The notes beneath the pieces are model-generated. The model was given only the letters and a program-made list of their open reading frames with translations, searched no databases and was not told the origin of the DNA. From contig CAUEEP010000133.1 in assembly GCA_958450365.1 (NCBI GenBank), forward strand, positions 1-64,000: a DNA stretch of 64,000 nucleotides, given 5' to 3'. Below, one piece after another: positions 32,056 to 42,156 of the stretch. How positions within the stretch are numbered: position 1 is the first letter of the stretch; each line of letters begins with the position of its first letter. A program made the translations under genes and the position numbers. The stretch is from Mesorhabditis belari. Lineage: Eukaryota > Nematoda > Chromadorea > Rhabditida > Rhabditidae.

Positions 32056-33419
32056 ATGTCGAGGAAGATTGGTCTCAATGGCATCGTGGTCAGCGTTCAG
32101 GAGGAGGACTTTGAGGAGGCGTGGAAGATGTTAAAACTGATGGAGAGTGATGGAGTTGAGGTCAAGGATTTGCAGGGCACGGTAAGAATTTGTACTCAAT
32201 TCTTTTATAATTCTCAATTCCAGGAGACTAACGAGCCGTACGACTTCAACGAGCTCATCGAAAAAGCCAACGAGTACTCCAACAAAGATCCACCAGACGT
32301 CGTCGAATTTTCGGAGAAGGCATGGGGAGCAGCGTTACTTTGTATCAAAGAGTTTTTTTTGAAACATTGTCGCGTCCTCATTAAGTCATCTTCGACAAAG
32401 ATCAAGTTGTTGAACGTGATTCGTGATTTTGGACTCAGTGGCGTTCAAAGCGTAGAAGTTGGCGATGCGTGGAACGAAGCCCAAAAGTAAGTACTAATTG
32501 GTGTTTACAGGACTTATCTTTTAATTTAGCTCGCGCTCGAAATTCTACGACATTGTGAAGCTTATGGTGAAGGAGGCTCGAGAAGCACTGTTGGAGTCGA
32601 TCAAGGGAATGGCTGCCACGATTGAACAAGCAGGGTTGAAAAAGGAACTCATATGTACCGAATTGAACAGCTTCACGTCGGTCAAGATCGTCTCTGTCCA
32701 CGAAGAAACTTGCAAGATCGGCAAATGTTCTTACTCCTATGACCGTATTGCGTATTAGTTTGGAATAAACTCTTCTCTGTAATTTCATTATTATTTTTTT
32801 CTTTAGCGTTTTCAGCTTTTGAATGTTGACGCTTTCTAATGTTGGATTTTAAGGGATTTGTAAACTTTGAAATTTTGTAGGTTTTTATTCCTTATAAATG
32901 GTGTACTTCAATTTAAATTTAACCTCTAGCGAGTCCAATTTTGAATATTCATTTTCACAAGAATTTTTGGATAGGGATTATGAAACACTTGTTGTCAATT
33001 TGTGATTTTTATTGTTACCTTACTTGTTGTTGATTATGCTGATTTATTGTGGAAAGACAATAAAAATTTATTTTCAAAGCTTTTGAGATCTAAAGGTTTA
33101 CCCGTAAATTTTACCCTTTGTGTTTAAAACAATCTGCAGGCTTGGATGCAAAGGCTTATCATTAAAATCCACACTGGTACAAAGACCATTGAATATCCGT
33201 GTTGGAGAGAAACCTAAATAGTTTTATGAAGATGTATGATCTAGTATGATACCTGCATCGGATTGAGGTCTCCATCTATCTTGTGACAGATCCAGATCTG
33301 TGCATACATATTTAACGACAATGGATTTTTCCTACTTACCTCAAATAATAAAGTTGGAGCAAGTCTAATCCAGTTGAAAAAATATCCACTTATCGTACGG
33401 AGGGTCCATCTGCAAATTC
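31966..33419 (+). repeat. 1.45-kb segmental duplication, copy A
   Basis: Matches 37099-38557 end to end. It contains paralogue A and the convergent TMEM185-like tail. The 3' non-coding part (32760-33120) is about 98% identical between copies, whereas the exons of the plus-strand gene are only about 70% identical. The match stops within GGTCCATCTGCAAATTC. Confidence 0.9.
32056..32758 (+). CDS. Fast-diverging unrecognised protein, paralogue A
   Basis: Three exons: 32056-32181, 32224-32486 and 32530-32758, about 206 residues. ATG 32056 follows a TTTTTCAG acceptor by 10 bases. The protein starts MSRKIGLNGIVVSVQEEDFE and carries YDFNELIEKANEYSNKDPPD, WGAALLCIKEFF and a helical C-terminal third, ending SYSYDRIAY. 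It is soluble and charged, with no signal peptide. The order (small N-terminal strand motif, then an L-x-K-x-x-EY...DPP segment) faintly recalls SKP1-like proteins, but the match is too weak to name. The paralogue is at 37177-37895. Exon sequence differs far more between the two than introns or flanks. Confidence 0.65.
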
Positions 33420-33520
33420 AACATTTTTTTGATTTTGGCTCATCTTTCAAATTCCCCTTTTAACATTTAGACTCACCTCACTGGTGCCACTTGGATAGGA
33501 ATTATGTTTTTTTGGATAGG
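33124..33520 (-). pseudogene. TMEM185-like gene tail, copy A
   Basis: Minus-strand exons join in frame: PIQVAPV (about 33500-33477), WTLRTISGYFFNWIRLAPTL then LFE (about 33410-33340), IWICHKIDGDLNPMQ (about 33296-33252) and VSLQHGYSMVFVPVWILMIS then LCIQACRLF (about 33210-33127), stop at 33124. The pattern P-x-LLxFE-x-x-x-x-HK-x-DG...FVP-x-W matches the last membrane part of the TMEM185 family. Only the C-terminal portion is present. A short tandem of TTTTTGGATAGGAATT (33495-33545) replaces further upstream exons, so it is probably a fragment. Confidence 0.65.
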
Positions 33521-33559
33521 AATTTTTTGGATAGGAGTTTTTGGAAAGGAATTATGAAA

Positions 33560-34260
33560 TAGGAGTGGTGAAATTGGATGGAATTTAAAAAATTAACAAT
33601 AAATTGAAACAATTATTAATGAAGTTGACAAAAATAATAATGCATAATAATTAATAAATAATAAAGAAGAACTTATAATAACCGGTAAGCATATTTCCGA
33701 AAATACGTATACTCTAAAAACTATTGGACATATTTTTGTTTGGTGTAACTTGATAGATGACTCTTATACTAACGATAAAAAGATTAATACAATTTACAGA
33801 TTTAGACTTAATAATAAAGAAATAAGTGTGGAACCAAAACAAATTATCTATCATAAAATCTCAAGCAGACCAAATAAGCTTATTTTAAGATTAGTAGATT
33901 CTAATAGTAATTTAATTGAATTTGATGACATTAACCTATTCATTGAGTTGAATATGAAAGAATTAAAACTATTAAATATTAAGTATCTTTATTTTTTAAG
34001 TTTTTAATGCATTCAAGAAGTGTTGACTTTCTTTGATTAATTCAATTTTATTAGCTAAATCATTGGTTAATGAATTTAAAAATTCTTTATTCTTTTTGCT
34101 TCATTTCGGTTTTACTTTTTCTATGCGTTTTAGTTTTATTTTGCTTTGGAGCGTTTAACTCATTATTATTCTCATCTTTTTTGAACTTTAATCAATTCTA
34201 TTTTTATGCCTTCATCTTTTTTATTTAAAACAGTATAGTTTGTAGTATTACCTTGGTATT
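33560..34260. other. AT-rich island with foreign-looking coding remnants
   Basis: Base composition drops well below the surroundings. The plus strand has an 85-codon frame (33750-34007), open further upstream after about 33690, with ISSRPNKLILRLVDSNSNLI then EFDDINLFIELNMKEL. The LxxRLVDxxxxLIxFDxxxxxxxL cadence recalls uncharacterised proteins of large virus-like DNA transposons (Maverick/Polinton type), but this is recollection, not proof. The minus strand (about 34200-34010) reads ELNAPKQNKTKTHRKSK, a frame break, then EFLNSLTNDLANKIELIKES, a lysine-rich coil. Both are eroded. Confidence 0.4.
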
Positions 34261-34952
34261 TTTATACTTTTCCAAAAATAGCTTTTTAAATTTTACTGCC
34301 GATAAAATGTTAATAGGTTTTAGGTCTAGATCTATCTATAGAACCCCCACAAAGGGGTCTAAATTCAAGATTTCGAGGGGTCAGCGGGGTGTCATTCTAA
34401 TACAGCATTTACGGTATATTAAGTTTGCTTATTTGTACGTTTTCTTCTGTGGAACTAATGTCGTATAATTTTAAAAACTAGCACCAGATTACACCTGTTA
34501 AAGTTGTAAAGTCTTTTGTAGTGTCTGTATAACTAGAGGATGCGTAATGCGTTCTCCCCCCTCCCCTAAAATTGCTTCATTCTTCGCATTTATAATTGAT
34601 TACCAATTTGTTTTTCTATATTTTCATTGATTTGCCATACAGTAGTCATAATTAAAGAATCTTTAGAAAGTTTTGGCTTAAAATAGCAATTTTCATTTCC
34701 AACGGTTTTCTTTGGAATCTGAATGAGATTTTTCGATGGTTATTTTAGCTTAGGAAATCAAATCGTATTTCCCTCCAATGCACCCCTCTCCTCTGTGTTC
34801 AGTTACCCTTTCCCCTTCTTTCTTTTGCTCTCAATGCTCCAAACCACATCCCACTTCCACAACAATTCAAACATTTATCCTACGTAATCGATCTCATTCC
34901 ACACTTTATTTCAGCTTAGAAAACCAAATCTCCTAATGTCTTTCAATTTAGA
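34261..34952. other. Intergenic before the F-box gene
   Basis: No gene seen. A decayed repeat end with GCATTTACGGTATATT lies near 34410, like the TACCGTAAATA MITEs. C-rich CCCCCCTCCCC occurs at 34556. Confidence 0.35.
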
Positions 34953-36649
34953 ATGGCAGATTCAAATTCTTCCATAAATCCATCATTTCTCCAACTTCCA
35001 AATGAGATTTTGGTCCGAATATTTGAGAATCTTGACTTTCGATCGTTAATCAAGGTTGGCCAGCGTTTCTTTAACACGGATTTGTTTTAAAATGATTAAA
35101 TATATTATTTAGACTACACGAGCTTGTAGACGATTCCACGATTTCTACAAAAACTACAAGAATTGCTATTTCAATCGGAAGTACAAATCGGTGAAGATCG
35201 AATATAAAAGACAAAACATTGGCGACCGAGGGCATTATGTTCTTCAAGTTCAAGATCTTCAAAAAGATTGTCACATTTTGATATTCGCAGACGGTGCGCA
35301 AAAGAACGCGGTAATGAAATGAATTTTGGTGCAGTGAACTGTTTATTTTCAGCTTCCACACAGTCAAACCTTGTTTATGAATGGACAACGGGTTGATGAG
35401 GATTATTTGATAAGCAAAGAATCGGTGAGGATTTGAGATAAGCTGAACTGAACAACACAAGCTTGAGAACATTAACAAAAAAACTTACATTTATGAATCT
35501 CTTTGAGGAATCCTCTGACGTTCATCGTGTCTATTCAACCGATCCATCAATCAGTGTGGCTTTCAGAGCGAAAAAATACCTCCATCAACAGATTGACTAT
35601 TTTTCAGCGAAAGGAGTTAGTTCAAAGTTTATCTAGTAAAATTTAACGCTTTCAGATCAATCTCGACGATCTTCTTGGCAAATTTTTTCCAAAATTCGAG
35701 CCTGTGTTTACTTGGCAGCCAGCAATTAAGGTGTTTTTTTAAAGATTAACTCATTTTTTAAGCTAATTTAGCACTTTGAACTGAACGAAGTCACTTTTGG
35801 ATCGACTTTAGTGTTTTGGGAATGGAAAGAGTAAGTTGGGAAATAAGAAATACATCTGTAAGACTCAAAATTTCAGTGTTCTCGAATTTTTTTCTCCAAT
35901 AATCAGTTTCAAGCTGGTGAATGTGACAGCGAATTGTAATGGGCGATCGGATAAAGTTATTAAAAAGGATTTGCTGATGTGTTTGGAGGTAAGTATGAGA
36001 AATCTGAGATTTGAAAATCAATCTAAATCAATCAAGTTTTGTTCAGAAACATCAAATCCCTCGTGTCCATTTGAATCGTCTCAATTTCGACTTTGAAACG
36101 AAAGATAATACTGAACTAAAGTACAATGTAAGTAAACAATGAGCAGCTAAAGTAAATGTGAATCTCCAGTTACCCATTGAGTACTACGAGAAAGGGATCT
36201 TTGTTATTGACACCGATTCGTTGCTTAACGAGCTTGAGGTAAAATACTGTTTGAATTATCTGTTACAAAGAGCTTTCAGAGATGGTATCTCGGGAAACGC
36301 AAAATCGAGTACTGGAGAATTGATGTGAGTTCGGAGAGAGCTTGGAAACATTTAAAAGAATGGATCAATCAAAAGGGAACTCATATCAAGGTATTTCAAA
36401 GAGTACCAGTACGATGTACAGCACGTCAGTACGTGCCAGTACTATGCAAGTACGTCAGTGCGTACCAATATTATGTACAGTACATTCGTAGGCACATAGT
36501 CAATCAAAGCAGCTCAATCCAACTGCGATTTCCAGAAAACGCAGCTCGGATTCGTTGTAACGGGAGCCGTCAAGAATCAAGCGAATCAATGGTTGTATCT
36601 TAAAGCAAAAGGCGGATTTTTCATTGCATCAAAGAATAGTTTTGGTTAG
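34953..36649 (+). CDS. F-box protein
   Basis: Eleven small exons: about 34953-35054, 35113-35310, 35353-35424, 35468-35615, 35656-35730, 35772-35830, 35877-35988, 36047-36127, 36170-36238, 36280-36390 and 36536-36649. ATG 34953 lies two bases after TTTCAATTTAG, a likely spliced-leader site. The N-terminus is a clear F-box, FLQLPNEILVRIFENLDFRS followed by CRRFHDF, which would bind SKP1 in an SCF ubiquitin ligase. The remaining roughly 350 residues are presumably the substrate-binding part, with no LRR or WD pattern visible; the C-terminus is KAKGGFFIASKNSFG. The last exons are duplicated at 40549-41115. Confidence 0.8.
36391..36535 (+). repeat. GTAC-rich intron of the F-box gene
   Basis: The last intron is built from repeated GTACCAGTAC, CAGTACGTGCCAGTAC and TACGTCAG-like palindromes. 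The same array is present in the duplicate at 40700-40845. Confidence 0.75.
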
Positions 36650-37098
36650 AAAATTAAGAAAAGTTTATTATTTTAACTTTTCTTAGTGCATTAGTGCATA
36701 GGAATTACAATTGTGATTTCATTTTCATGAAATTGAATGTCCAGTCTCTGGTCATACTCGTGCCTTTACCCCTTTTCGATAAATCTTTCATGAATAAATT
36801 TCATATCCATTTACAATACCGAGCAAAAGTCTTGCATCATCACTTTTTCAAAAAAATCGATGAAATTTTTTTATAGAAAATGCCACCCGTTCGTAGGGCT
36901 TTTTTGTTTTTAATTAGAATAATACATGCACACTTTATTTACAAAAACAAATTTGAAGTTCAGCGTAAAACAAAAAAGTAAATGACAAAACTACTAAAAA
37001 ATACCCTAAAAACTGGGTGCAAAAGTCTTGCAATCAGTACTTGACGCCTCCCGAAAGAGAAAAAATCATGAAAGCAAGAAAAAAAGGAATTTCTTGTT
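36650..37098. other. Intergenic
   Basis: 3' flank of the F-box gene, with no gene. About 150 bp after the stop codon is also shared with the duplicate at 40960-41115. Confidence 0.4.
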
Positions 37099-37176
37099 TT
37101 AGATCTTGTTTTCGTTAGTGTTTTACTTTTTTTTACTTTATTTGACGCTCACTCTCGCTTTTTCAGTTCGCTCAAG

Positions 37177-37895
37177 ATGACGAAGAAGATTCTTGTCAAT
37201 GGCCTCGAGGTTAGCGTTAAGGAGGAGGAGTATGGCGAGTTGGCTGGATTGTTCAAAGATGATGTTCAAGTCGAAGATGATTTGGAAGGTTATCAGAGCA
37301 CGGTAAGAATTTGTACTCAATTCTTTCACAATTCTCAATTTCAGTTGACTCACGAGCAGTACGACTTCAACCATTTCATCGAAAAGCTCGAAGAATACTC
37401 CAACAAGAATCCGCCAGATGTCGATCAGTTCTCCGAAAAGCTTTGGGGAGCAGCGGCAATTTGCGTGACGGAGTGCTTTTTGAAGTATGGCGTTCTGATT
37501 AAGTCTCATTCGGCGAAGAGCAAGTTGTTGGGAGTGATTTGTGTTGGCCTCAGTGGCCCTCAAGCCTTCAAACTCACAAAGGCTTGGGAAGGCGCCCAAA
37601 AGTAAGTACAAATTTTTTGTTTATATGACTTATCTTTTAATTTAGCTCTCACTCGAACTTCTACGACATGAGCCCTTGGAAGAAGGACAAGCGAGAAGAG
37701 CTGTTGAAGTTGATCAAGGAAATGCCTACCACGATTGGACAAGCCAAAAAGGAACTCATCCGTGCTGAATTGAACAGGCTGAAGGCTGATGCTCAAGCTC
37801 AAGTTGAAGCTGAAGTCAGGCTCAATCCTGCTAAGAAGAAAGGAGTTTACAAAATCGGCGAGCAATCTTACCACTATGGCTATATTGCGTTTTAG
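37177..37895 (+). CDS. Fast-diverging unrecognised protein, paralogue B
   Basis: Three exons at the same places as paralogue A. The start ATG 37177 follows TTTTTCAGTTCGCTCAAG exactly as in A. The N-terminus MTKKILVNGLEVSVKEEEYG, the block YDFNHFIEKLEEYSNKNPPD and WGAAAICVTECFLKYG parallel A. The C-terminal third differs (WKKDKREELLKLIKEMPTTI and an alanine/lysine-rich helix) and ends SYHYGYIAF. The first intron differs from that of A at only about 3 of 42 positions, although the exons around it differ at roughly 30%. The reading frame is intact, so the gene is probably active. Function unknown. Confidence 0.65.
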
Positions 37896-38261
37896 TTTGA
37901 AATAAACTCTTCTCTGTAATTTGCATTATTATTTGTTTCTTTAGGGTTTTCAGTTTTTGAATGTTGACGCTTTCTAATGTTGGATTTTAAGGGATTTGTA
38001 AACTTTGAAATTTTGTAGGTTTTTATTCCTTATAAATGGTGTACTTCAATTTAAATTTAACCTCTAGCAAGTCCAATTTTGAATATTCATTTTCACAAGA
38101 ATTTTTGGATAGGGATTATGAAACACTTGTTGTCAATTTGTGATTTTTATTGTTACCTTACTTGTTGTTGATTATGCTGATTTATTGTGGAAAGACAATA
38201 AAAATTTATTTTCAAAGCTTTTGAGATCTAAAGGTTTACCCGTAAATTTTGCCCTTTGTGT

Positions 38262-38557
38262 TTAAAACAATCTGCAAGCTTGGAAGCAAAGGCTTATCAT
38301 TAAAATCCACACCGGTACAAAGACCATTGAATATCCGTGTTGGAGAGAAACCTAAATAGTTTTATGAAGATGTATGATCTAGTATGATACCTGCATCGGA
38401 TTGAGGTCTCCATCTATCTTGTGACAGATCCAGATCTGTGCATACATATTTAACGACAATGGATTTTTCCTACTTACCTCAAATAATAAAGTTGGAGCAA
38501 GTCTAATCCAGTTGAAAAAATATCCACTTATCGTACGGAGGGTTCATCTGCAAATTC
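38262..38557 (-). pseudogene. TMEM185-like gene tail, copy B
   Basis: Same exons as copy A (WIRLAPTLLFE, IWICHKIDGDLNPMQ, FVPVWILMISL), almost unchanged. The exon encoding PIQVAPV is gone because the duplication ends at 38557. Confidence 0.65.
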
Positions 38558-38576
38558 TAATTTTAGACAACTTGCC

Positions 38577-38908
38577 CTTGAAACGATCGACTTGAACAAG
38601 GACCCCTATTTTATGCGAAATCATGTCGGTACTTACGAGTGCAAACTTTGTCTCACTCTGCACAACAATGAAGGTATTAAATAAAAGTTTTTACTTGTAA
38701 TCTTTACTTATAGGTTCGTACTTGGCTCACACCCAGGGTAAAAAGCACCAAGCTAACCTGGCTCGACGTGCGGCGAAGGAGGCTGCGGTAATTTCATTTT
38801 TTTAATAGCTTTTAATAGAATTTTATTTAGGAACAACCGTTTTTGCCTGCTCCTCAACAAGCAAAAGTCGATATCAAGCGATTTGTGAAGATTGGACGTC
38901 CTGGTTAG
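38577..38908 (+). pseudogene. SF3A2 (splicing factor 3A subunit 2) zinc-finger fragment
   Basis: Three exons (about 38577-38673, 38714-38787 and 38831-38908) read QLALETIDLNKDPYFMRNHV, then TYECKLCLTLHNNEGSYLAH, then TQGKKHQANLARRAAKEAA and VDIKRFVKIGRPG. This is the matrin-type C2H2 finger region of SF3A2/PRP11, one of the most conserved spliceosome proteins. The N-terminus and everything after GRPG are missing (TAG at 38906). It begins 20 bp after the segmental-duplication border, so it is a transplanted fragment, not the functional gene. Confidence 0.85.
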
Positions 38909-39218
38909 AAGGTTAGTTAAGCTATTTAGTTACACTTTTGCAATCCAAATTGTAGAAACCAGTTTTCATTATGGGCTTCTCGGAAAGGCTTAGATACTCC
39001 AGTTTTGAGCCGAACTTGTCCCAGTTGATATGATTTGTGGATGGATTACTAAAGTTTTTAAGTAGTTAGTATAGAATTAAGCTGTTACCCGGTGTGAATG
39101 AACTGAACAAATAGCTCCTGAATGTTGTTAGCGGTAGCCACATCTTCCACGGTAGGGGTAAAATAGGTAAATTCAAGGGTTTTTTCCGAAGAAATTAAAA
39201 GAATTGTCTTTTTTAGAA

Positions 39219-40499
39219 ATGTCCTCTATGGAAGTAGATAAATCGACGACGTTCAGTTGTCACAATTTGAAAGAGTAAGGCTTGTAATTTAGGATTTTAA
39301 AAAGTGTCTTTTAGAATACAAGATATTCTTGGCTACGACAACTTCGCTCCAATCATTGAACAAGGCTTGGGCACATTGGATTTCTTCAAATTACTTCATA
39401 CGCTGTGTACAGAAATTAAGGTATTTAAATTTCAAGTTAAAATTATCATTTGTTTTAGGTCCTTGATGAGTTACAAGAAAGTCCATCTGCTATTCAATCA
39501 CTTGACGAAGCGAAGGCTTTTCTTTATGAACTTAGCGCCTTTCTGACTGAATTGGGTAAATTTTACTAAATTTTGACTTCTAAAGTTAATGCAGATTGTG
39601 GAATTTCTGATCTACTCTCGGGTTCATTGGAGGAACGCTTTTCGTCAACAACTCGTCGTTATGCACTTATCGACTTTTTGATTAACGAATTGAAAGTTGC
39701 TCGTGTATTGGCAGACGAAAAATTAAAAGCTCCAGTAAAGGCTGGTTTGTTTAAATTTTATCACTTTTTTTTGTTTTTTGTTTTATCACTTTTTCAGGTT
39801 ATTGATACTGCATTGGCCCAGGATCTTGACAGAGCTATTCAAACGTTAAAGATGCCAGCGCCTAAAATAGGAGATGAGCGTGATATCGTGGCTAAAATTA
39901 TGGTTGAAGTTGGTTAATGTTTATCCTTCTTAAGAATAGAGTTTTGCCAATTAGGTTTTTCCTAAAATCTTTGCTTATTAAGGCCAACAAACGATGTCAA
40001 GTGCTCAAAGACCCACCACGTCCACTTTTTACCGAAAAGATGGATGATTTGAAGTGGGCAGCAGTTGATCGGGTATTTATTGAAACTTGCAGAATGGAAT
40101 AAAATCCTTATAAATTTAGCTTTGTCATCAAATGTCTGCTGATGTACGCGCTCGAAATCTGTTACTTCTAAAGAGAATCGATGTAACTGTGAACTCATTT
40201 TTATGGTAACATCACAATAAATGTTTTTTTTATAAAAAGTGATTTAGGGCCGATAGAGTTCGAAAGCGAGAAAAGGAAATTTTGGATCTATACGCAGAAA
40301 AAAGAAAAGATATGGCTAAGGTTTTTTTTCTATTAAAATCTTTAAATTTTAATTTAGGGTTTTCCTCCGGATGTAATAAGCCTTCTTGCTTGTTCGAACA
40401 ATCATCTACTGATTGAAAGGGTAAGTGAAAGGTTATTTACCACATTGAAACATTTAGCCTTCTCATTGGCTAGCTCTTTTCTTTGGGTGGTCAGTGTAA
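39219..40499 (+). CDS. FAM98-like protein, C-terminus truncated
   Basis: ATG 39219 follows TTTTTTAGAA. Exons give ILGYDNFAPIIEQGLGTLDF, EAKAFLYELSAFLTEL, STTRRYALIDFLINELKVAR, DPPRPLFTEKMDDLKWAAVD, ARNLLLLKRIDVTVNSFLW and ADRVRKREKEILDLYAEKRK, in the same order as human FAM98A/B (subunits linked to the tRNA-ligase complex and RNA binding). The family normally continues with another helical stretch and a glycine/arginine-rich tail. Here, after NNHLLIER, the last exon gives only about 13 unrelated residues and stops at 40497-40499, just before the duplicated F-box tail at 40549. It is probably 3'-truncated by rearrangement and may be a pseudogene. Confidence 0.75.
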
Positions 40500-40548
40500 T
40501 AAACCCGTTGTGTTGCTGCCAGTTGAGTTGCCAGTTTGCCAGCTTGAG

Positions 40549-41115
40549 GTAAAATACTGTTTGAATTATCTGTTACAAAGAGCTTTTAGAGATGGTATCT
40601 CGGGAAACGCAAAATCGAGTACTGGAGAATTGATGTGAGTTCGGAGAGAGCTTGGAAACATTTAAAAGAATGGATCAATCAAAAGGGAACGCATGTCAAG
40701 GTATTTCAAAGAGTACCAGTATGATGTACAACACGTCAGTACGTGCCAGTACTATGCAAGTACGTCAGTACGTACCAATATTATGTACAGTACGTCCGTA
40801 GGCACATAGTCAATCAAAGCAGCTCACTCCAACTATGATTTCCAGAAAACGCAGCTCGGATTCGTTGGGACGGGAGCCGTCAAGAATCAAGTGAATCAAT
40901 GGTTGTATCTTAAAGCAAAAGGCGGATTTTTCATTGCATCAAAGAATAGTTTTGGTTAGAAAATCAAGAAAAGTTTATTATTTTAGCTTTTCTTAGTGCA
41001 TTAGTGCATAGAAATTGCAATTGTGATTTCATTAGTGGTTCCATTTTCATGGAATTGAATGTCCAGTCTCTGGCCATACTCGTGCCTTTACCCCTTGTCG
41101 ATAAATCTTTCATGA
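40549..41115 (+). pseudogene. Duplicated 3' end of the F-box gene
   Basis: About 96% identical to 36232-36790. It starts in the exon ending ...AGCTTGAG and covers the last two exons (stop TAG at 40957-40959), the GTAC-rich intron and the 3' flank. No F-box is present. Confidence 0.9.
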
Positions 41116-41617
41116 ATAAATTTCATATCCATTTTAACCAAATGCACCTTATTCTACCAAAGTCTTAGAATTTAAGAACGCTGTAAATGAAATTGATTTA
41201 GTATCTCTTGTCTAAGAGTGCTGTTCTTGTACCATATCCTATTCTCATAAAATTGTAGGTTTTTTTCAGAAAATTTTTTTATTTTTATAATTTTTATACT
41301 TTCTTTTTTTTGTATGACTAGACTTTTTCGAGTTTCTCTTGAAGAAAGTAATTATATATAATTTCGAATCTTATAAGCATGTCAGCAGCCAGAATCTCAT
41401 CTAATCAGCCACTGATTTTACGACCAGTGGCCAGTGAAAAAAAGATCTGTGATCGATAAGTGAGAAAGATGAGAAAAAGAAAAGAAATTCTTTCTACTGT
41501 TATTTTTATTCAAATCTTTGTTTTTCGGAAGTTGAAATGGCTGAAGATTCGTGGATCCATTTTTGTAATGGAGAGAAAGTCGTTTTCGAGAATCAAGAGG
41601 TTCGTTTTGGCTCAAAG
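41116..41617. other. Intergenic, AT-rich
   Basis: No gene seen. Confidence 0.4.
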
Positions 41618-42033
41618 TCAATATACGGGAGCTGATCAAAACAACGCCGTGAACAAACAGTGCCGGCCAAAATAATGCGCTTGTGGTTAAGTTTATTTGT
41701 GTTTCTTATTTTCATTGGATGTAGAAAAAAAAATTAGCTATCTGCTGGATTTTTTGGAGCCGTTTAGAACAAATCTGGGATGAGAAAATGCCAAAAAACG
41801 AAAAAGGGCTCAAAAAGAGGTTAACTGGGCAAGAGGTTCTGGGCTAGAGATTCAAGAGATTCTGGGCTTCACCATTTCTGTTTTAAGTGATCCCAAAGTA
41901 TGCAAAATGTAGATAATTTCCTTCTGCATTCAATAGGAATAAGAAACACATGGAAACTTAACCGTGGAGGGGCTATTTTTGCCGTCGCGCGGTTTGTACG
42001 CGGCGCTGTTTTGATCAGCTTACCAATATACCG
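41618..42033. mobile_element. Element with degenerate long inverted repeats
   Basis: Left arm about 41618-41712 (ATACGGGAGCTGATCAAAAC ... GCGCTTGTGGTTAAGTTT ... TGTTTCTTATTT); right arm about 41937-42033 (inverse complement, AATAAGAAACACATGGAAAC ... GTTTTGATCAGCTTACCAAT). The arms are about 75% complementary with indels. No coding content. It lies upstream of the ornithine decarboxylase gene. Confidence 0.65.
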
Positions 42034-42156
42034 CAAGTCTCGTGAATAAGAATTGCGAGTTTTCAGAGGATTACTATACTTTTCAACCTTTTAGGGAACG
42101 CTTTAATCAAAAATAATCTCATTTTTCAGATCGCAATTTTCCCTAGCATCGAAAGC

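Larger units (their letters stand above)
37099..38557 (+). repeat. 1.45-kb segmental duplication, copy B
   Basis: Counterpart of 31966-33419. It contains paralogue B and a shorter TMEM185-like tail. Its right border, inside GTTCATCTGCAAATTC, joins directly to the SF3A2 fragment. Confidence 0.9.

Noticed and set aside
32056..32758. Calling paralogues A and B SKP1-like proteins
   Set aside because: Only the order of short motifs is reminiscent; the conserved SKP1 core and C-terminal helices cannot be aligned by eye.
33750..34007. Mitochondrial DNA insertion as an explanation for the AT-rich island
   Set aside because: The frame reads with the standard code and does not resemble any of the mitochondrial protein genes; kept instead as a possible virus-like element remnant with low confidence.
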